The notes: generated from the letters alone by a model not told the origin. A stretch of 64,000 nt of DNA from Paenactinomyces guangxiensis (GCF_016055185.1 NZ_JAECVR010000017.1:31795-95794); one strand, 5' to 3'. Shown: positions 16,831-26,226, counted from the stretch's first letter. Translations and numbers: made by a program.

Positions 16831-18660
16831 ATGAACAAACCAGAAGAGATTCGCAATATAGCTATCATTGCACATGTTGACCATGGGAAAACCACTCTGG
16901 TGGATGCGATGCTAAAACAAAGCCGCATTTTCCGCGAAAATGAGCAGGTGGACGAACGGATTATGGACTCCAACGCCCTTGAGCGGGAACGGGGGATTAC
17001 TATCCTCTCAAAAAATACGGCGATTCAGTATAAAGGGATTAAGATCAACATTGTAGACACTCCGGGACACGCAGACTTTGGCGGAGAAGTTGAACGGGTT
17101 ATGAATATGGTGGACGGGGTTCTGCTCCTGGTAGATGCCGTAGAGGGCCCGATGCCGCAAACTAGGTTTGTATTGCGTCAGGCAATTGAGCGCGGGCATA
17201 AAGTGATTGTTGTCGTCAACAAAATTGACCGTGAAAATGCCCGGCCGGACTATGTGATCAACACAACGTTTGATCTGTTTGTCGATCTGGGTGCATCAGA
17301 TGAGCAATGTGAGTTCCCCGTGATCTATGCCAGCGGGTTGACCGGCTCCTCCGGACGTGAAGCAGATGCTCTTGAACCAACGATGGAACCGCTTTTTGAA
17401 GAAATTATCTCTTACCTGCCGGCTCCCAAAGCAAATGTGGATGGTCCCGCCCAGTTGCAAGCCACCCTGCTCGGTTTTGATGAATATAAAGGGCAGATTG
17501 TTATCGGGCGCTTGAACAGGGGAAAAATTCGCCGTAATCAATCTCTGGTTTTACTCACAACTGACGGTGGAAGCCGCCCCGTTAAAGCGGCTCACGTTTT
17601 TACCCACCAGGGTTTGCACCGCCAGGAGACGGAGGTAGCAATTGCCGGAGATATTATCGCCTTAACTGGCCTCGGGGAAGTGGGGATCGGAGACTCCATT
17701 GCCGATCCGGAATATCCGGAAGCTCTCCCCCCCATCCGTGTGGAAGAGCCAACACTACAGATGACTATCGGGGTTAATACCAGTCCGTTTGCAGGCCGCG
17801 ACGGCACCTACCTCACTTCCCGCAAAATCCGTGAGCGACTGTTTCGGGAAGCAGAGAAAGATGTTGCCCTGCGGGTAGAAGATACCGATTCAGCAGATCA
17901 TTTCCTGGTTTCCGGACGCGGAGAACTTCATCTGAGCATCCTGATTGAAAACATGCGCCGTGAGGGTTACGAGTTCCAGGTTAGCAAACCTGAAGTGATC
18001 TTGAAAGAAATGGGCGGCGTCAAAGTTGAACCTGTGGAAACCGTGGAGATTGAGGTCAGCAGTAATCACCAGGGGGCCGTTGTTGAGCTTCTCGGAAAAC
18101 GAAAAGGACAGCTTCAGGATATGAGTGTACAGGAAAACGGAAATATCCATTTTACTTATAGAGTCCCGTCGCGCGGATTGCTTGGATTCAGGCAACAGCT
18201 GTTAACCGCTACCCGCGGGGAGGCGATTATGAATACGTTGCTGGCCGGATATGAACCATATGCGGGCGAGATTGACACCCATGAATACGGGTCCCTAATC
18301 GCCTGGGAGTCAGGGACGGCAACCACATATGCCCTTCATTCCGCTCAGGAGCGCGGACAGCTTTTTATCACTCCGGGTACGGAAGTATATGAGGGAATGG
18401 TTGTCGGCCAGCACATCAGGGATAATGACTTGGAAGTGAATGTATGCAAAAAGAAACATCTCACCAGCATTCGCCGCGCTACCGCCGAAGAAGCTTTACG
18501 GCTGGATACTCCCCGTCTCCTGTCCATCGACGATGCAATTGAGATACTCAAAGATGATGAATTGCTGGAAGTAACCCCCAAAACATTCCGCCTGCGAAAA
18601 AAATACCTGTCCAAAAACGAACGGGCCCGTCAGGCAAAGCAAAAAAGCTTTCAAAAATAA
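16831..18660 (+). CDS. typA: Translational GTPase TypA/BipA
   Basis: Ribosome-binding GTPase related to EF-G, needed in many bacteria for growth under cold and other stresses and for 50S assembly. The 609 residues are full length: G1 [10 protein letters not shown]2 region ERERGITI, G3 [11 protein letters not shown]4 NKIDR, then EF-G-like domains and the TypA-specific C-terminal domain. ATG at 16831 is the only start giving the conserved [16 protein letters not shown]-terminus, yet its ribosome site is 25 bases away across a hairpin. A terminator follows directly, so it is monocistronic. Confidence 0.97.
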   Translation: MNKPEEIRNIAIIAHVDHGKTTLVDAMLKQSRIFRENEQVDERIMDSNALERERGITILSKNTAIQYKGIKINIVDTPGHADFGGEVERVMNMVDGVLLLVDAVEGPMPQTRFVLRQAIERGHKVIVVVNKIDRENARPDYVINTTFDLFVDLGASDEQCEFPVIYASGLTGSSGREADALEPTMEPLFEEIISYLPAPKANVDGPAQLQATLLGFDEYKGQIVIGRLNRGKIRRNQSLVLLTTDGGSRPVKAAHVFTHQGLHRQETEVAIAGDIIALTGLGEVGIGDSIADPEYPEALPPIRVEEPTLQMTIGVNTSPFAGRDGTYLTSRKIRERLFREAEKDVALRVEDTDSADHFLVSGRGELHLSILIENMRREGYEFQVSKPEVILKEMGGVKVEPVETVEIEVSSNHQGAVVELLGKRKGQLQDMSVQENGNIHFTYRVPSRGLLGFRQQLLTATRGEAIMNTLLAGYEPYAGEIDTHEYGSLIAWESGTATTYALHSAQERGQLFITPGTEVYEGMVVGQHIRDNDLEVNVCKKKHLTSIRRATAEEALRLDTPRLLSIDDAIEILKDDELLEVTPKTFRLRKKYLSKNERARQAKQKSFQK

Positions 18661-18667
18661 TCAAAGG

Positions 18668-18712
18668 AAAACACCATCCTTTTGATCTGGACATCAGGGG
18701 ATGGTGTTTTTT
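18668..18712 (+). terminator. Terminator of typA
   Basis: AAAACACCATCC pairs with GGATGGTGTTTT and ends in six T, 7 bases past the stop. Confidence 0.92.
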
Positions 18713-18964
18713 ATCTCAAACACAGAGAAATGCTGTTTTGGGTGACTACATCGCCACTGAAACAGCGTGCTTCTCGCGCATCATCCAGTGCAGTAACCTG
18801 CATCCATCTGCGAAGGCACACACCATGCCTGATATTATCCGGTTTCCCGGGGCTTCATTCTCACGGTAGTTTTCATGTTCCACGCACTCAATGGCTATAC
18901 CAGGCTCTTCCTTTCATCTCAACAATCAATTAGGCGGGTCTTTTCACTTGCAATTTATAAAACA
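18713..18964. other. Gene-free stretch between typA and flavin reductase
   Basis: Both strands show open frames of 50-80 codons, but none has a ribosome site or a recognisable domain. The minus strand carries a 50-codon frame with GNRIISGMVCAFADGCRLL that could be a relic; I cannot assign it. Confidence 0.4.
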
Positions 18965-19609
18965 CTATTTCCTCTGTTTTCCGGCCAGCCACTCGTCATA
19001 CGGCAGACGAGGCAATGAGAATGTTTCCCCCAACTTGCCATAGGTAGTTCCTGCCAGCCTGCTGACCGGGTCCAAACGAAATGTGTCAATTTTCCCGTCG
19101 AATATTAGAGAGTCATCAATATGAAACAGAACCACTTCACCAATGATTAAATCCGTGTTTGGATTCCCATCTTCTCCCCCAAGGGGCATCATCTGGTGGA
19201 GGCGGCATTCCATCTGTATCTTCGTTTCGGCAATACGCGGCACTTTCACCACCTCACTGGGCAACAGATGGAAACCAACCGCTTCCGCCTCACTCACATC
19301 AGATGGAAATTCAACCGAGGTATCGTTGACAAGATTAACATTCTCTCCATCTACAACATGAACGACAAACTCCTTCTGTTCAGCTATATTGCGAGCTGTA
19401 TCCTTCATTCGCCCCCCCGGTTTACGGTTGACAGCTACACTGATTAGAGGGGGTGCGGTGCCGGCGACGTTAAAAAAGCTAAACGGGGCTGCGTTCACAA
19501 GTCCATATCCGTTTACAGAGGTTATGAAGGCGATCGGGCGGGGAAGAACACTGCCGATCAGAAGTTTGTAATTCTCTTGTTTCGTTTGCTGTTTTGGATC
19601 AATGCGCAT
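18965..19609 (-). CDS. Flavin reductase-like FMN-binding protein
   Basis: A 214-residue flavin reductase-like (DIM6/NTAB) domain protein: GSVLPRPIAFITSVNGYGLVNAAPFSFFN contains the FMN-binding core, followed by RKPGGRMKDTARNI and FVVHVVDGENVNLVNDTSV. Such proteins bind FMN and reduce it with NAD(P)H or act on flavin-linked substrates. ATG at 19609 follows AGGTG; a GTG at 19618 is possible. It starts 13 bases after the hmgA stop and is surely cotranscribed, suggesting a task in aromatic or tyrosine breakdown. Confidence 0.85.
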   Translation of the reverse strand: MRIDPKQQTKQENYKLLIGSVLPRPIAFITSVNGYGLVNAAPFSFFNVAGTAPPLISVAVNRKPGGRMKDTARNIAEQKEFVVHVVDGENVNLVNDTSVEFPSDVSEAEAVGFHLLPSEVVKVPRIAETKIQMECRLHQMMPLGGEDGNPNTDLIIGEVVLFHIDDSLIFDGKIDTFRLDPVSRLAGTTYGKLGETFSLPRLPYDEWLAGKQRK

Positions 19610-19622
19610 TTTTTTCACCTGC

Positions 19623-20780
19623 TTACTCCGGTAGCCAGCTGTACATGTAGGCCGGGTCCTCGATTTCCAGAGCCGCTTTTGTCACCTTTAAAGGCTTAAA
19701 TGTATCCACCATGACAGCCAGTTCTTCCGTCCGTTCCTTACCGATACTCGCCTCGGCTTTTCCGGGATGCGGACCGTGTGGCAAGCCGCTGGGATGAAGC
19801 GTGATTGATCCTTCATTGACTCCTTTGCGGCTCATGAAATTTCCTTTGACATAGTATAAAACTTCATCACTATTTACATTACTGTGAAAATATGGGGCGG
19901 GAATGGCAAGCGGATGATAATCATACATTCTTGGCACAAATGAACATACCACAAAATTTGGGCCGGCAAATGTCTGGTGAACGGGGGGCGGTTGGTGGAT
20001 CGAACCGGTGATTGGTTCAAAATCTTCAATGTTGAAGGCCCAGGGGTATAAATATCCGTCCCATCCGACCACATCCAGGGGATGAAAATCGTACGTATAA
20101 GCATGAAGCTGATTTCTTGACTTCACGCGAACTTCAAAGGTACCTGTTTCATACCGGGGATTCAGCTTCTCCGGAATGCGGATGTCCCTCTCGCAATAAG
20201 GGCTGTGTTCCATCAATTGACCAAATTCATTGCGGTATCTCCTGGGCGGAGTAATCTCCCCAAATGACTCAATCACCAAAAAGCGAGATTCTTTACTCCT
20301 CATCTCCAATCGATACGTCGTCCCCACCGGGATCACCAGATAATCTCCCGCCCGATAGGGCAAATCGCCGAAGATCGTCTCAAGTGTTCCTTCTCCCTCA
20401 TGAACAAAGATCACTTCATCTCCATCGCTGTTACGGAAAAAATAGTTCATCGGTGCAGTTGGTGTTGCCGTGGCAATCGCCACATCATCATTTACCAGCC
20501 AGTGGATCCGTCCATCAATCGGATCGCTCCCTGCTTTTGCGCGAAAAGTGAGCAGATGGCGATGGCGATTGACACCCGCTTCCTCTACCGGAACCGTCCA
20601 ATCCCTGATGAGCCGGGCTTCTCTCACTTGTGCCGGTGCATGAATATGGTAAAGAATAGACTGAATCCCCGAAAACCCTTTTGTCCCCATCACCTCCTCG
20701 CGATACAGGCTCCCATCTTCCTGCCGAAATTGGATGTGCCGTTTGGCAGGAATTCTTCCCAACCGATGATAAAATGGCAT
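19623..20780 (-). CDS. hmgA: Homogentisate 1,2-dioxygenase
   Basis: Fe(II) ring-cleaving enzyme that opens homogentisate to maleylacetoacetate in tyrosine/phenylalanine catabolism. The 385-residue protein begins MPFYHRLGRIPAKRHIQF and has the two cupin-like halves of the family; SGLPHGPHPGKAEAS and DVVGWDGYLYPWAFNIEDF are typical of the active-site region. Length equals the shorter bacterial form. ATG at 20780 follows GGAGGGGAG. The flavin reductase gene comes next; the other pathway genes (hppD, fahA) are not in the window. Confidence 0.92.
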   Translation of the reverse strand: MPFYHRLGRIPAKRHIQFRQEDGSLYREEVMGTKGFSGIQSILYHIHAPAQVREARLIRDWTVPVEEAGVNRHRHLLTFRAKAGSDPIDGRIHWLVNDDVAIATATPTAPMNYFFRNSDGDEVIFVHEGEGTLETIFGDLPYRAGDYLVIPVGTTYRLEMRSKESRFLVIESFGEITPPRRYRNEFGQLMEHSPYCERDIRIPEKLNPRYETGTFEVRVKSRNQLHAYTYDFHPLDVVGWDGYLYPWAFNIEDFEPITGSIHQPPPVHQTFAGPNFVVCSFVPRMYDYHPLAIPAPYFHSNVNSDEVLYYVKGNFMSRKGVNEGSITLHPSGLPHGPHPGKAEASIGKERTEELAVMVDTFKPLKVTKAALEIEDPAYMYSWLPE

Positions 20781-21055
20781 GTTCTCCCCTCCAATATTTC
20801 TGCAGTCGAAATGTAAGCGGATTCATTTTTATTTTAACGTTTTTTGCACCAGAAGTCTCTTCATTCTAACGGATAGGTTGAATGCGGGTAGTGCTCACCA
20901 GCACTTTTTCAGCCATTCCAAAGCGGCAGATATGGTTGCAGGAAAATAAAAATGGATGCCGAATTATATACTACTGCCAGTCAGGTGATTAAATGGGAAT
21001 TTATGTAATTAAAGGGTGTATTTAGTATAACCTGTTCTAAGGGAGTGTCATTGTT

Positions 21056-21304
21056 ATGCCGAAACCTTTCCAAAGTCAATTTCTGAACCGCACTTTGGAC
21101 CATCTTGAACTGGAATGTCCGAAATGCAACAGAAACTTTGAGCAATTATGTATTGTGGAAGACAGACAAGAAATGACATGCCCTTTCTGCGGTCTCAAAC
21201 AAAAAGCTTCTCAATTTCTCTCTCAACAGACAGTTGAACAGATGTTGATCCTCGCACGCTACAAAATGTCCTTGGCCTGTAGTAAAACAGAAGAGAAGAG
21301 TTAA
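21056..21304 (+). CDS. Small zinc-ribbon protein, 82 aa
   Basis: Not recognised as a named family. Two CxxC pairs (CPKCNRNFEQLC and CPFCGLKQKA, residues about 22-47) form a likely zinc ribbon, followed by a helical tail. ATG at 21056 follows GGGAGTG. It stands alone between hmgA and the signal peptidase gene and could be a small regulator or adaptor; no partner is evident. Confidence 0.7.
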   Translation: MPKPFQSQFLNRTLDHLELECPKCNRNFEQLCIVEDRQEMTCPFCGLKQKASQFLSQQTVEQMLILARYKMSLACSKTEEKS

Positions 21305-21472
21305 AGAGGAAAGAGTTTTTTTAGGCTAACAGATTGAATTAATAATGGAAATATTTAATGATAAAATAGATAATAAGAGATTTGTCTTATAAAAGGAACA
21401 GAGTTTAATCAAAATGATAGAAAATGAGAATAATCACGTTCGTTTAATCTTGTAGAGGAGTGGATCATTCCA

Positions 21473-22021
21473 GTGAAATTGCTGAAGGAAGTTTACACAT
21501 GGTTTAGTTCAATCACAATTGGTGTAACCGTTGCTCTGATTATCAGTATTTTTGTCTTTCAACCGACAAAAGTACAGGGTAGTTCAATGGAACCAACTTT
21601 ACATGACAATAATCGAATCTACGTCTCCAAACTTCCCCGCGCCTTAAAATATCAACCCAACTATGGAGATATCGTGATTATTGACAGCCGTATAAACAGG
21701 GAGCGGACACTGATCGACGACCTGGAGGACAGCTCCATCTACAAACTGTTTACCGGGAACGAACAACATAATATATGGGTTAAAAGAGTGATTGGCAAAC
21801 CCGGGGATACCATCGAATTTAAAAATAATAAGATCTATCGAAACGGAAAACTATTGGAAGAAGATTATATAAAAGAATCGATGATGAATACACCGAATGA
21901 GAAATACAAGGTACCCGAAAATCACATCTTTGTAATGGGAGATAACCGGAACAACAGCCGAGACAGCCGGGAAATCGGTTATGTTCCCCTCGATCATGTT
22001 TTAGGAGTTAAATTGTTTTAA
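21473..22021 (+). CDS. Signal peptidase I
   Basis: Membrane-anchored Ser/Lys protease that removes signal peptides from secreted proteins. The 182 residues have one N-terminal membrane segment (about 15-30), box B QGSSMEPTL with nucleophile S38, box D WVKRVIGKPGD with general base K104, and box E MGDNRNNSRDSR. This is the short SipS/SipW-like P-type arrangement of Gram-positives. Start is GTG at 21473; GGAG lies 12 bases upstream, slightly far. Spacing to the zinc-ribbon gene (168 bases) suggests a separate transcript. Confidence 0.94.
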   Translation: MKLLKEVYTWFSSITIGVTVALIISIFVFQPTKVQGSSMEPTLHDNNRIYVSKLPRALKYQPNYGDIVIIDSRINRERTLIDDLEDSSIYKLFTGNEQHNIWVKRVIGKPGDTIEFKNNKIYRNGKLLEEDYIKESMMNTPNEKYKVPENHIFVMGDNRNNSRDSREIGYVPLDHVLGVKLF

Positions 22022-22058
22022 AAACAGGACGAACTCCCCGCCGGAGTTCGCTCTGTTC
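22022..22058 (+). terminator. Terminator of signal peptidase gene
   Basis: ACAG-CGAACTCC pairs with GGAGTTCG-CTGT around a 5-base loop directly after the stop; the T run is short. Confidence 0.7.
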
Positions 22059-22257
22059 TATGATTAGCCCTGTTTCAAGTTTTAACCTTCCGGGAGATTC
22101 AGGAAGCTTTCTAAAAAGTGAATCATCATTGTATTTGCTGCTTTCCGTGGGAACTATTCTCAGTGACCCCGTATCGCGGCATCTGCCTGTTACTCCTGTA
22201 AAGCCTCACGGATTTAAAAATATAGCATCTCTTTGGGTCATCAATCTAATCATCCCC

Positions 22258-22890
22258 TTACCGTCTTGCGAACTGTCTGGCTACTTCTTTGGCACGCAGC
22301 AAAGCATTATGTAATATCCATGAATAGTTTTCAACTGTAGACGTCCCTTCAGCAATGATCGACTCAAGATCTGTAACCCCCATAAACGCAAGAATGGAAC
22401 GAATATAACTGTCTCCAAACTCCATGGTTCTCTCTTTTCCCTGTGAATAGATCTCTCCCCGGGCCTGAATGTGAACAGCGTTTTTATTGATGAGCAATCC
22501 CTTAACCCCGCTATCTGTATACTTAAAAGTCTTACCCGCGATGCAGACTGCATCGAAGTAAGCTTTCATTTTCGGCGGTAAACCAAAGTTCCACAATGGT
22601 GTGACAAATATGTATTTATCTGCAAATACAAATTGATCGGTTAATTCATTGATCCGGTTTAACTTACGCCTTTCCGAAATGTTTAACGGAAACCCCTTCA
22701 CTGATTTTTGCCAACCTTTAAATACGTCACTATCCAAGAGCGGAATGTCGATCTTGTAAAGATCTAATTCAATAATTGTATCCTGAGGATTGACTGATTT
22801 ATAGGTGTTCAAAAATTCCCTGCCAACTTGTAAGGACACTGACAGGTATTCCGGTTTTGGATTGGCAGTTATATATAGAACTGTAGCCAT
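22258..22890 (-). CDS. FMN-dependent NADH-azoreductase
   Basis: Flavodoxin-like quinone/azo reductase that transfers two electrons from NADH via FMN. The 210-residue protein starts MATVLYITANPKPEYLSVS (phosphate-binding loop) and contains the family signature TPLWNFGLPPKMKAYFDAV and GKTFKYTDSGVKGLL. ATG at 22890 follows AAAGGGG; an upstream frame to 22956 has no ribosome site. The gene stands alone with its own promoter. In Bacillales such enzymes answer thiol-reactive stress; no regulator is adjacent. Confidence 0.93.
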   Translation of the reverse strand: MATVLYITANPKPEYLSVSLQVGREFLNTYKSVNPQDTIIELDLYKIDIPLLDSDVFKGWQKSVKGFPLNISERRKLNRINELTDQFVFADKYIFVTPLWNFGLPPKMKAYFDAVCIAGKTFKYTDSGVKGLLINKNAVHIQARGEIYSQGKERTMEFGDSYIRSILAFMGVTDLESIIAEGTSTVENYSWILHNALLRAKEVARQFARR

Positions 22891-22975
22891 TACATGACCC
22901 CTTTCTCTATCCATGTAAACAACTAATGAATATTCTCCTTGTTTTCTGATCACCATGTCTTCATATGATAATAAA

Positions 22976-22981
22976 ATTATA
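22976..22981 (-). promoter_or_regulatory. -10 element of azoreductase promoter
   Basis: Perfect TATAAT on the minus strand about 86 bases before the start; the -35 is poor. Confidence 0.45.
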
Positions 22982-23077
22982 CAAGAATAAATGGCGTTTT
23001 TTCACGAAAAAAAAGAAAAAGATCAAATTTTGTGATTATCGGCTGAGATAATTGCCCATACCGCTCTGCGTGGACGC

Positions 23078-23107
23078 AAAAAGACGGCTCCACCTACAGG
23101 ACCGTCT
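23078..23107 (-). terminator. Terminator of the beta-helix/AAA-like gene
   Basis: Minus strand AGACGG pairs with CCGTCT across an 14-base loop and ends in five T, 38 bases past the stop at 23146. Confidence 0.75.
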
Positions 23108-23145
23108 CTGATTGCCTCCTCATCGAAACGACATGAGTAGATATA

Positions 23146-25440
23146 TTAATGTTTTTTCAACTCTTTCAGCCATGAGTGATCTCCGGGCTGAATATCTGAT
23201 TGTTCTTTTACCGACAGATCTTCGGATAGAAATGTAGTCAACATCTCCCGGGTTCGCTCCTGCTTGGGAAGCTTTGAACATCTGCGGCTATGAACAACTT
23301 TTACCTTTTGAAAATACTCCTTCACACGGGCTGCTTTGCTTTTTGGTCCCGGCTTATTCCATAACCGGCGCATTTCTTTCTGCAGGGTTGGCATGGCCGC
23401 CGGATGAACATGATAATCTTCATCTGCAGCAATCCGTTCCAACATCACGGCCATCTCTTCAGGGGAGTAATCGGTAAACACATAGTGATGCTTCAGTTTG
23501 CCGGCAATTTGAGGATAGGAATTGATCCATCCGGCCGTCTCCGGCTCCGGACCCGCGATGATAATCGCCAATTCCGGTTCTTCCTGGTTCAGTATTTGTT
23601 GCAGGTGATCCAAAAGCACTTGCACGGAATCAAACGGCCACCTTCCCGGGGTGAGCAGATGAAGATGGTGCAGGTAGAGGATTCCTCCTTTTGCCTCCTG
23701 AATATATTGTTTAACCATTTTCCCGGTTGTCGCTTTTTCTTCATGAATCATGTCTGTGCTTCCGGCAATTACCACTTGGCCGGTATTGAGAAATCCCATT
23801 TCTTTCATGATCTGCCCATACAACTCTGCCACCCGCAGCTTCCCTGTATCAGGCGGACCCGTAAATAAAGCATGGATATTCAATGGCTCAGTCGTCTTAA
23901 AGCCCAGGCGCTTCCGATCCTGCAGATAATCGAGATAAAGAACTACTTCACGCAGGGTTTCTTTTACCTGCTCTTGTCCGATTACCTCGTCCAATTCCGT
24001 AAAAAGACGGTAGACTGGTTCACTAAAGGCGATGGCATCATTGTTATTAACTGGCACATCCACTTCCCGGCCATCTTCCTCTTTGCAGTGGCGAATCACC
24101 GGTTGGCTTTCATGAATATCCCAAACGGTTTGTTTCAATCCTTTAAAAGAGCACTGTTCAAACGTTCCCCGCCCATTTTCCTTTATTTCCGCTCCCAACA
24201 GACTGTCATACACCCGGCAATGGACAAACAGAGGATCAGCTGCCTGTGTGACATGGAGAGCCGCTTTCCTGGGAATGAGATAAACCTCTGTATCTTTAAT
24301 AATCCCTTCTCCCTTTTGCGCCATATAGATTCCATGTTCATTCCCGTTGTAGATTTTACAGCGCAGCAAATCCAGTTTACCCGAATGGATGACTGATACG
24401 ATATTTCCGTTAAACCCGTATAAATCGCAGCTTTCCATCAATCCTTTGCCCGCATCATAACTGACAACCGCTTCATAGTTGCCGTCATGGATGCGCGAAC
24501 GCAAAAATTGCGGTTGGGCTTCACTCCTTATGGTTACCGCCGGCTTATGGATAAATCCGAACAAATCACAACTTTCAACAATTCCGCCCGCTTCCTCTTC
24601 AAATAAAAAGGCACCGCCTTGGCAATTTTTAATTGTACAGTGTTGAAAGCGCGGTTGGGAATGCTGAGATACGCGCACGGCAGGCAGCTCTTTCCCAAAG
24701 CCGAACAGTGTGCAATCCTGAAATACTCCTTTCCCCTGATGGATGGCTACTCCGCTCTCTAACCCGTCGTGAATCTTACAGCGAATAAAAGAAGGATTTC
24801 CCCCATCGATTCCAATCGCCGGACTGTAATCGAAGCCGTATATGTTACACTCCTCAAACGTCCCCTTCCCGTTCTCCTCCACAAACACACCATAACCCGG
24901 ATTTCCAGTGAGGGTACAGTGACGAAAAACCGGATTTCCGTCAGCAATAAACACAACGGAGACATCACTGTGACTGGATAGATGACAATCTTCCAAAAGC
25001 ACTTTGCCATTGCTTTGGTTTAAAATAGCCACGTTTTTGACGCTGAAAAAACGGGAACGGCGGAAAACGGGCTCAGCCTCATTGCCGATGATCGACACAC
25101 ATGGCCCCAATTCCGACAAAACTTCACAACCGTCTAAAACCAGTGATCCCCGGGTAACAAGAACCGTTGCTGATCTGTTTCTTTTTGACTGCCGTAAAGT
25201 TACATTTTTAATCACCGCATATTCAGTTCCCATCTCAATCGCGGCTTGTTCTGTCCCCTGGATGATAATCTCTTCTTTCGGCCCTGTGCCGATGATTTCT
25301 ATGTACCGGTCAATCCAAATATCCTCTTTATAAATACCCGGCTCAACCTCAATTACACTTCCCGCCGGTGCGTTTAAAATCGCTGTCTGGATACTGCGGT
25401 ATTTAGCAAACAATTTTCGTGACACGCGAATTCTGGACAC
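23146..25440 (-). CDS. Parallel beta-helix protein fused to a degenerate CbbX/SpoVK-type AAA domain
   Basis: A 764-residue protein in two parts. Residues about 10-465 form a right-handed parallel beta-helix with some fifteen rungs of the type FxxCxIxGxxxxAVxI. Residues about 480-680 follow the CbbX/SpoVK AAA template: VIGQEQVKETLREVVLYL, LFTGPPDTGKL (Walker A, 528-535), ILYLHHLHLL at the Walker B place (587-596) and TDYSPEEMAVMLERI. Walker A has D and L where G and T/S are expected, Walker B has HH instead of DE, and the Arg finger and pore loop are missing, so ATP hydrolysis is unlikely. The last 80 residues are basic and unassigned. GTG at 25440 follows GGTGG; ATG at 25473 is the alternative. 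No signal peptide. A scaffold or spore-related role is a guess. Confidence 0.82.
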   Translation of the reverse strand: MSRIRVSRKLFAKYRSIQTAILNAPAGSVIEVEPGIYKEDIWIDRYIEIIGTGPKEEIIIQGTEQAAIEMGTEYAVIKNVTLRQSKRNRSATVLVTRGSLVLDGCEVLSELGPCVSIIGNEAEPVFRRSRFFSVKNVAILNQSNGKVLLEDCHLSSHSDVSVVFIADGNPVFRHCTLTGNPGYGVFVEENGKGTFEECNIYGFDYSPAIGIDGGNPSFIRCKIHDGLESGVAIHQGKGVFQDCTLFGFGKELPAVRVSQHSQPRFQHCTIKNCQGGAFLFEEEAGGIVESCDLFGFIHKPAVTIRSEAQPQFLRSRIHDGNYEAVVSYDAGKGLMESCDLYGFNGNIVSVIHSGKLDLLRCKIYNGNEHGIYMAQKGEGIIKDTEVYLIPRKAALHVTQAADPLFVHCRVYDSLLGAEIKENGRGTFEQCSFKGLKQTVWDIHESQPVIRHCKEEDGREVDVPVNNNDAIAFSEPVYRLFTELDEVIGQEQVKETLREVVLYLDYLQDRKRLGFKTTEPLNIHALFTGPPDTGKLRVAELYGQIMKEMGFLNTGQVVIAGSTDMIHEEKATTGKMVKQYIQEAKGGILYLHHLHLLTPGRWPFDSVQVLLDHLQQILNQEEPELAIIIAGPEPETAGWINSYPQIAGKLKHHYVFTDYSPEEMAVMLERIAADEDYHVHPAAMPTLQKEMRRLWNKPGPKSKAARVKEYFQKVKVVHSRRCSKLPKQERTREMLTTFLSEDLSVKEQSDIQPGDHSWLKELKKH

Positions 25441-25740
25441 CTTCTTTCCACCCGCCTTTCTCCTTGTGTCCATCCCTCTCTATCATGTTCATCCATATGA
25501 TTTCTTTTTAACAATTTCCCTTCAGTTTCAAATATATCACGCTTGTGGGTGAAAACATAATATATGTTCCTCTTTTATCGTTATCAATCGCCGGATCCTT
25601 TTATGTTCCTTCACATTTTATTTTTGCGGGGAAGTTGATTGCCCAAAAGGGAACATATACTTTCGCGATCCGGACGGAACATCTTGGTGGTGTACCGGTA
25701 ACACGGCAAGCCCAACCATTCGCCGTGATTGAAAAACGGC
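25441..25740. other. Gene-free stretch upstream of the beta-helix gene
   Basis: Contains the beta-helix gene leader. On the plus strand a frame reads KGTYTFAIRTEHLGGVPVTR just before the terminator at 25741, resembling a C-terminal Ig-like strand pair; it has no start or ribosome site and may be a relic of a secreted protein or chance. Confidence 0.3.
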
Positions 25741-25772
25741 AAAAAGCCGCAGGGTTGTTCCCGCGGCTTTTT
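25741..25772 (-). terminator. Bidirectional terminator after the 44-aa gene
   Basis: AAAAAGCCGC pairs with GCGGCTTTTT across 12 bases, with A and T runs on both sides; it starts right after the stop of the small gene at 25774. Confidence 0.88.
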
Positions 25773-25773
25773 C

Positions 25774-25908
25774 TTATTCGTAATACTTTAGCAAATATTC
25801 ACGGATCATATCGCTTTCTGGTTGATTGTTTGTCTCTTTTGGCTTTAATTCGGCCCCGCACACCTCACAGCGATGATTTTCTTCCGAATCGTGCAATTGG
25901 GTGATCAC
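25774..25908 (-). CDS. Small Cys-pair protein, 44 aa
   Basis: A short gene: GTG start at 25908 preceded by GGAGGAG at ideal distance, 44 codons, TAA stop, then a terminator within 2 bases. It contains one CEVCG knuckle (residues 14-18) and an acidic/polar C-terminus ending REYLLKYYE. Not recognised; could form a zinc-binding dimer. It is the only gene on its transcript. Confidence 0.68.
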   Translation of the reverse strand: MITQLHDSEENHRCEVCGAELKPKETNNQPESDMIREYLLKYYE

Positions 25909-26187
25909 CGGGAATCTCCTCCAGTGAAAGATGATTTTAAATACATTATATTATAACAATAACTGTTATGCAACAGATTGTATTATAACAAATAAAAGAG
26001 GAAAAACAGATTCTATGTTGTCAAAAAATCAGCATGTTCATACTTGACTGCATTTTTGCAAAAAGATGGCTCCTTGTCAGAATTTATTTGGCCAATCCCT
26101 CCCAAATTGCATCTTATTATCGCCCGCTTTCCTTTACCATATGTATCTGCAAAGAAGATGGTCAATCTCATATTCTACCTGACTCAT
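25909..26187. other. AT-rich gene-free stretch
   Basis: Holds the presumed promoter of the 44-aa gene in a run of TATTATAAC repeats (25945-25990). A plus-strand frame from 26044 starts at TTG without a ribosome site and crosses the terminator, so it is not called. Confidence 0.4.
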
Positions 26188-26226
26188 AAAAGAACCCCGG
26201 ATTCATCAAGCTCCCGGGGCTCTTTT
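26188..26226 (-). terminator. Terminator of the GNAT gene
   Basis: AAAAGA-CCCCGG pairs with CCGGGG-TCTTTT with one mismatch and a 12-base loop, 78 bases after the stop at 26304; T runs exist on both strands. Confidence 0.82.

Noticed and set aside
18682..18933. 83-codon plus-strand frame after typA
   Set aside because: Begins inside the typA terminator and has no recognisable feature.
20890..20909. AGTGCT-CACC-AGCACT followed by five T
   Set aside because: Only six pairs and no transcript would end there on that strand; probably chance.
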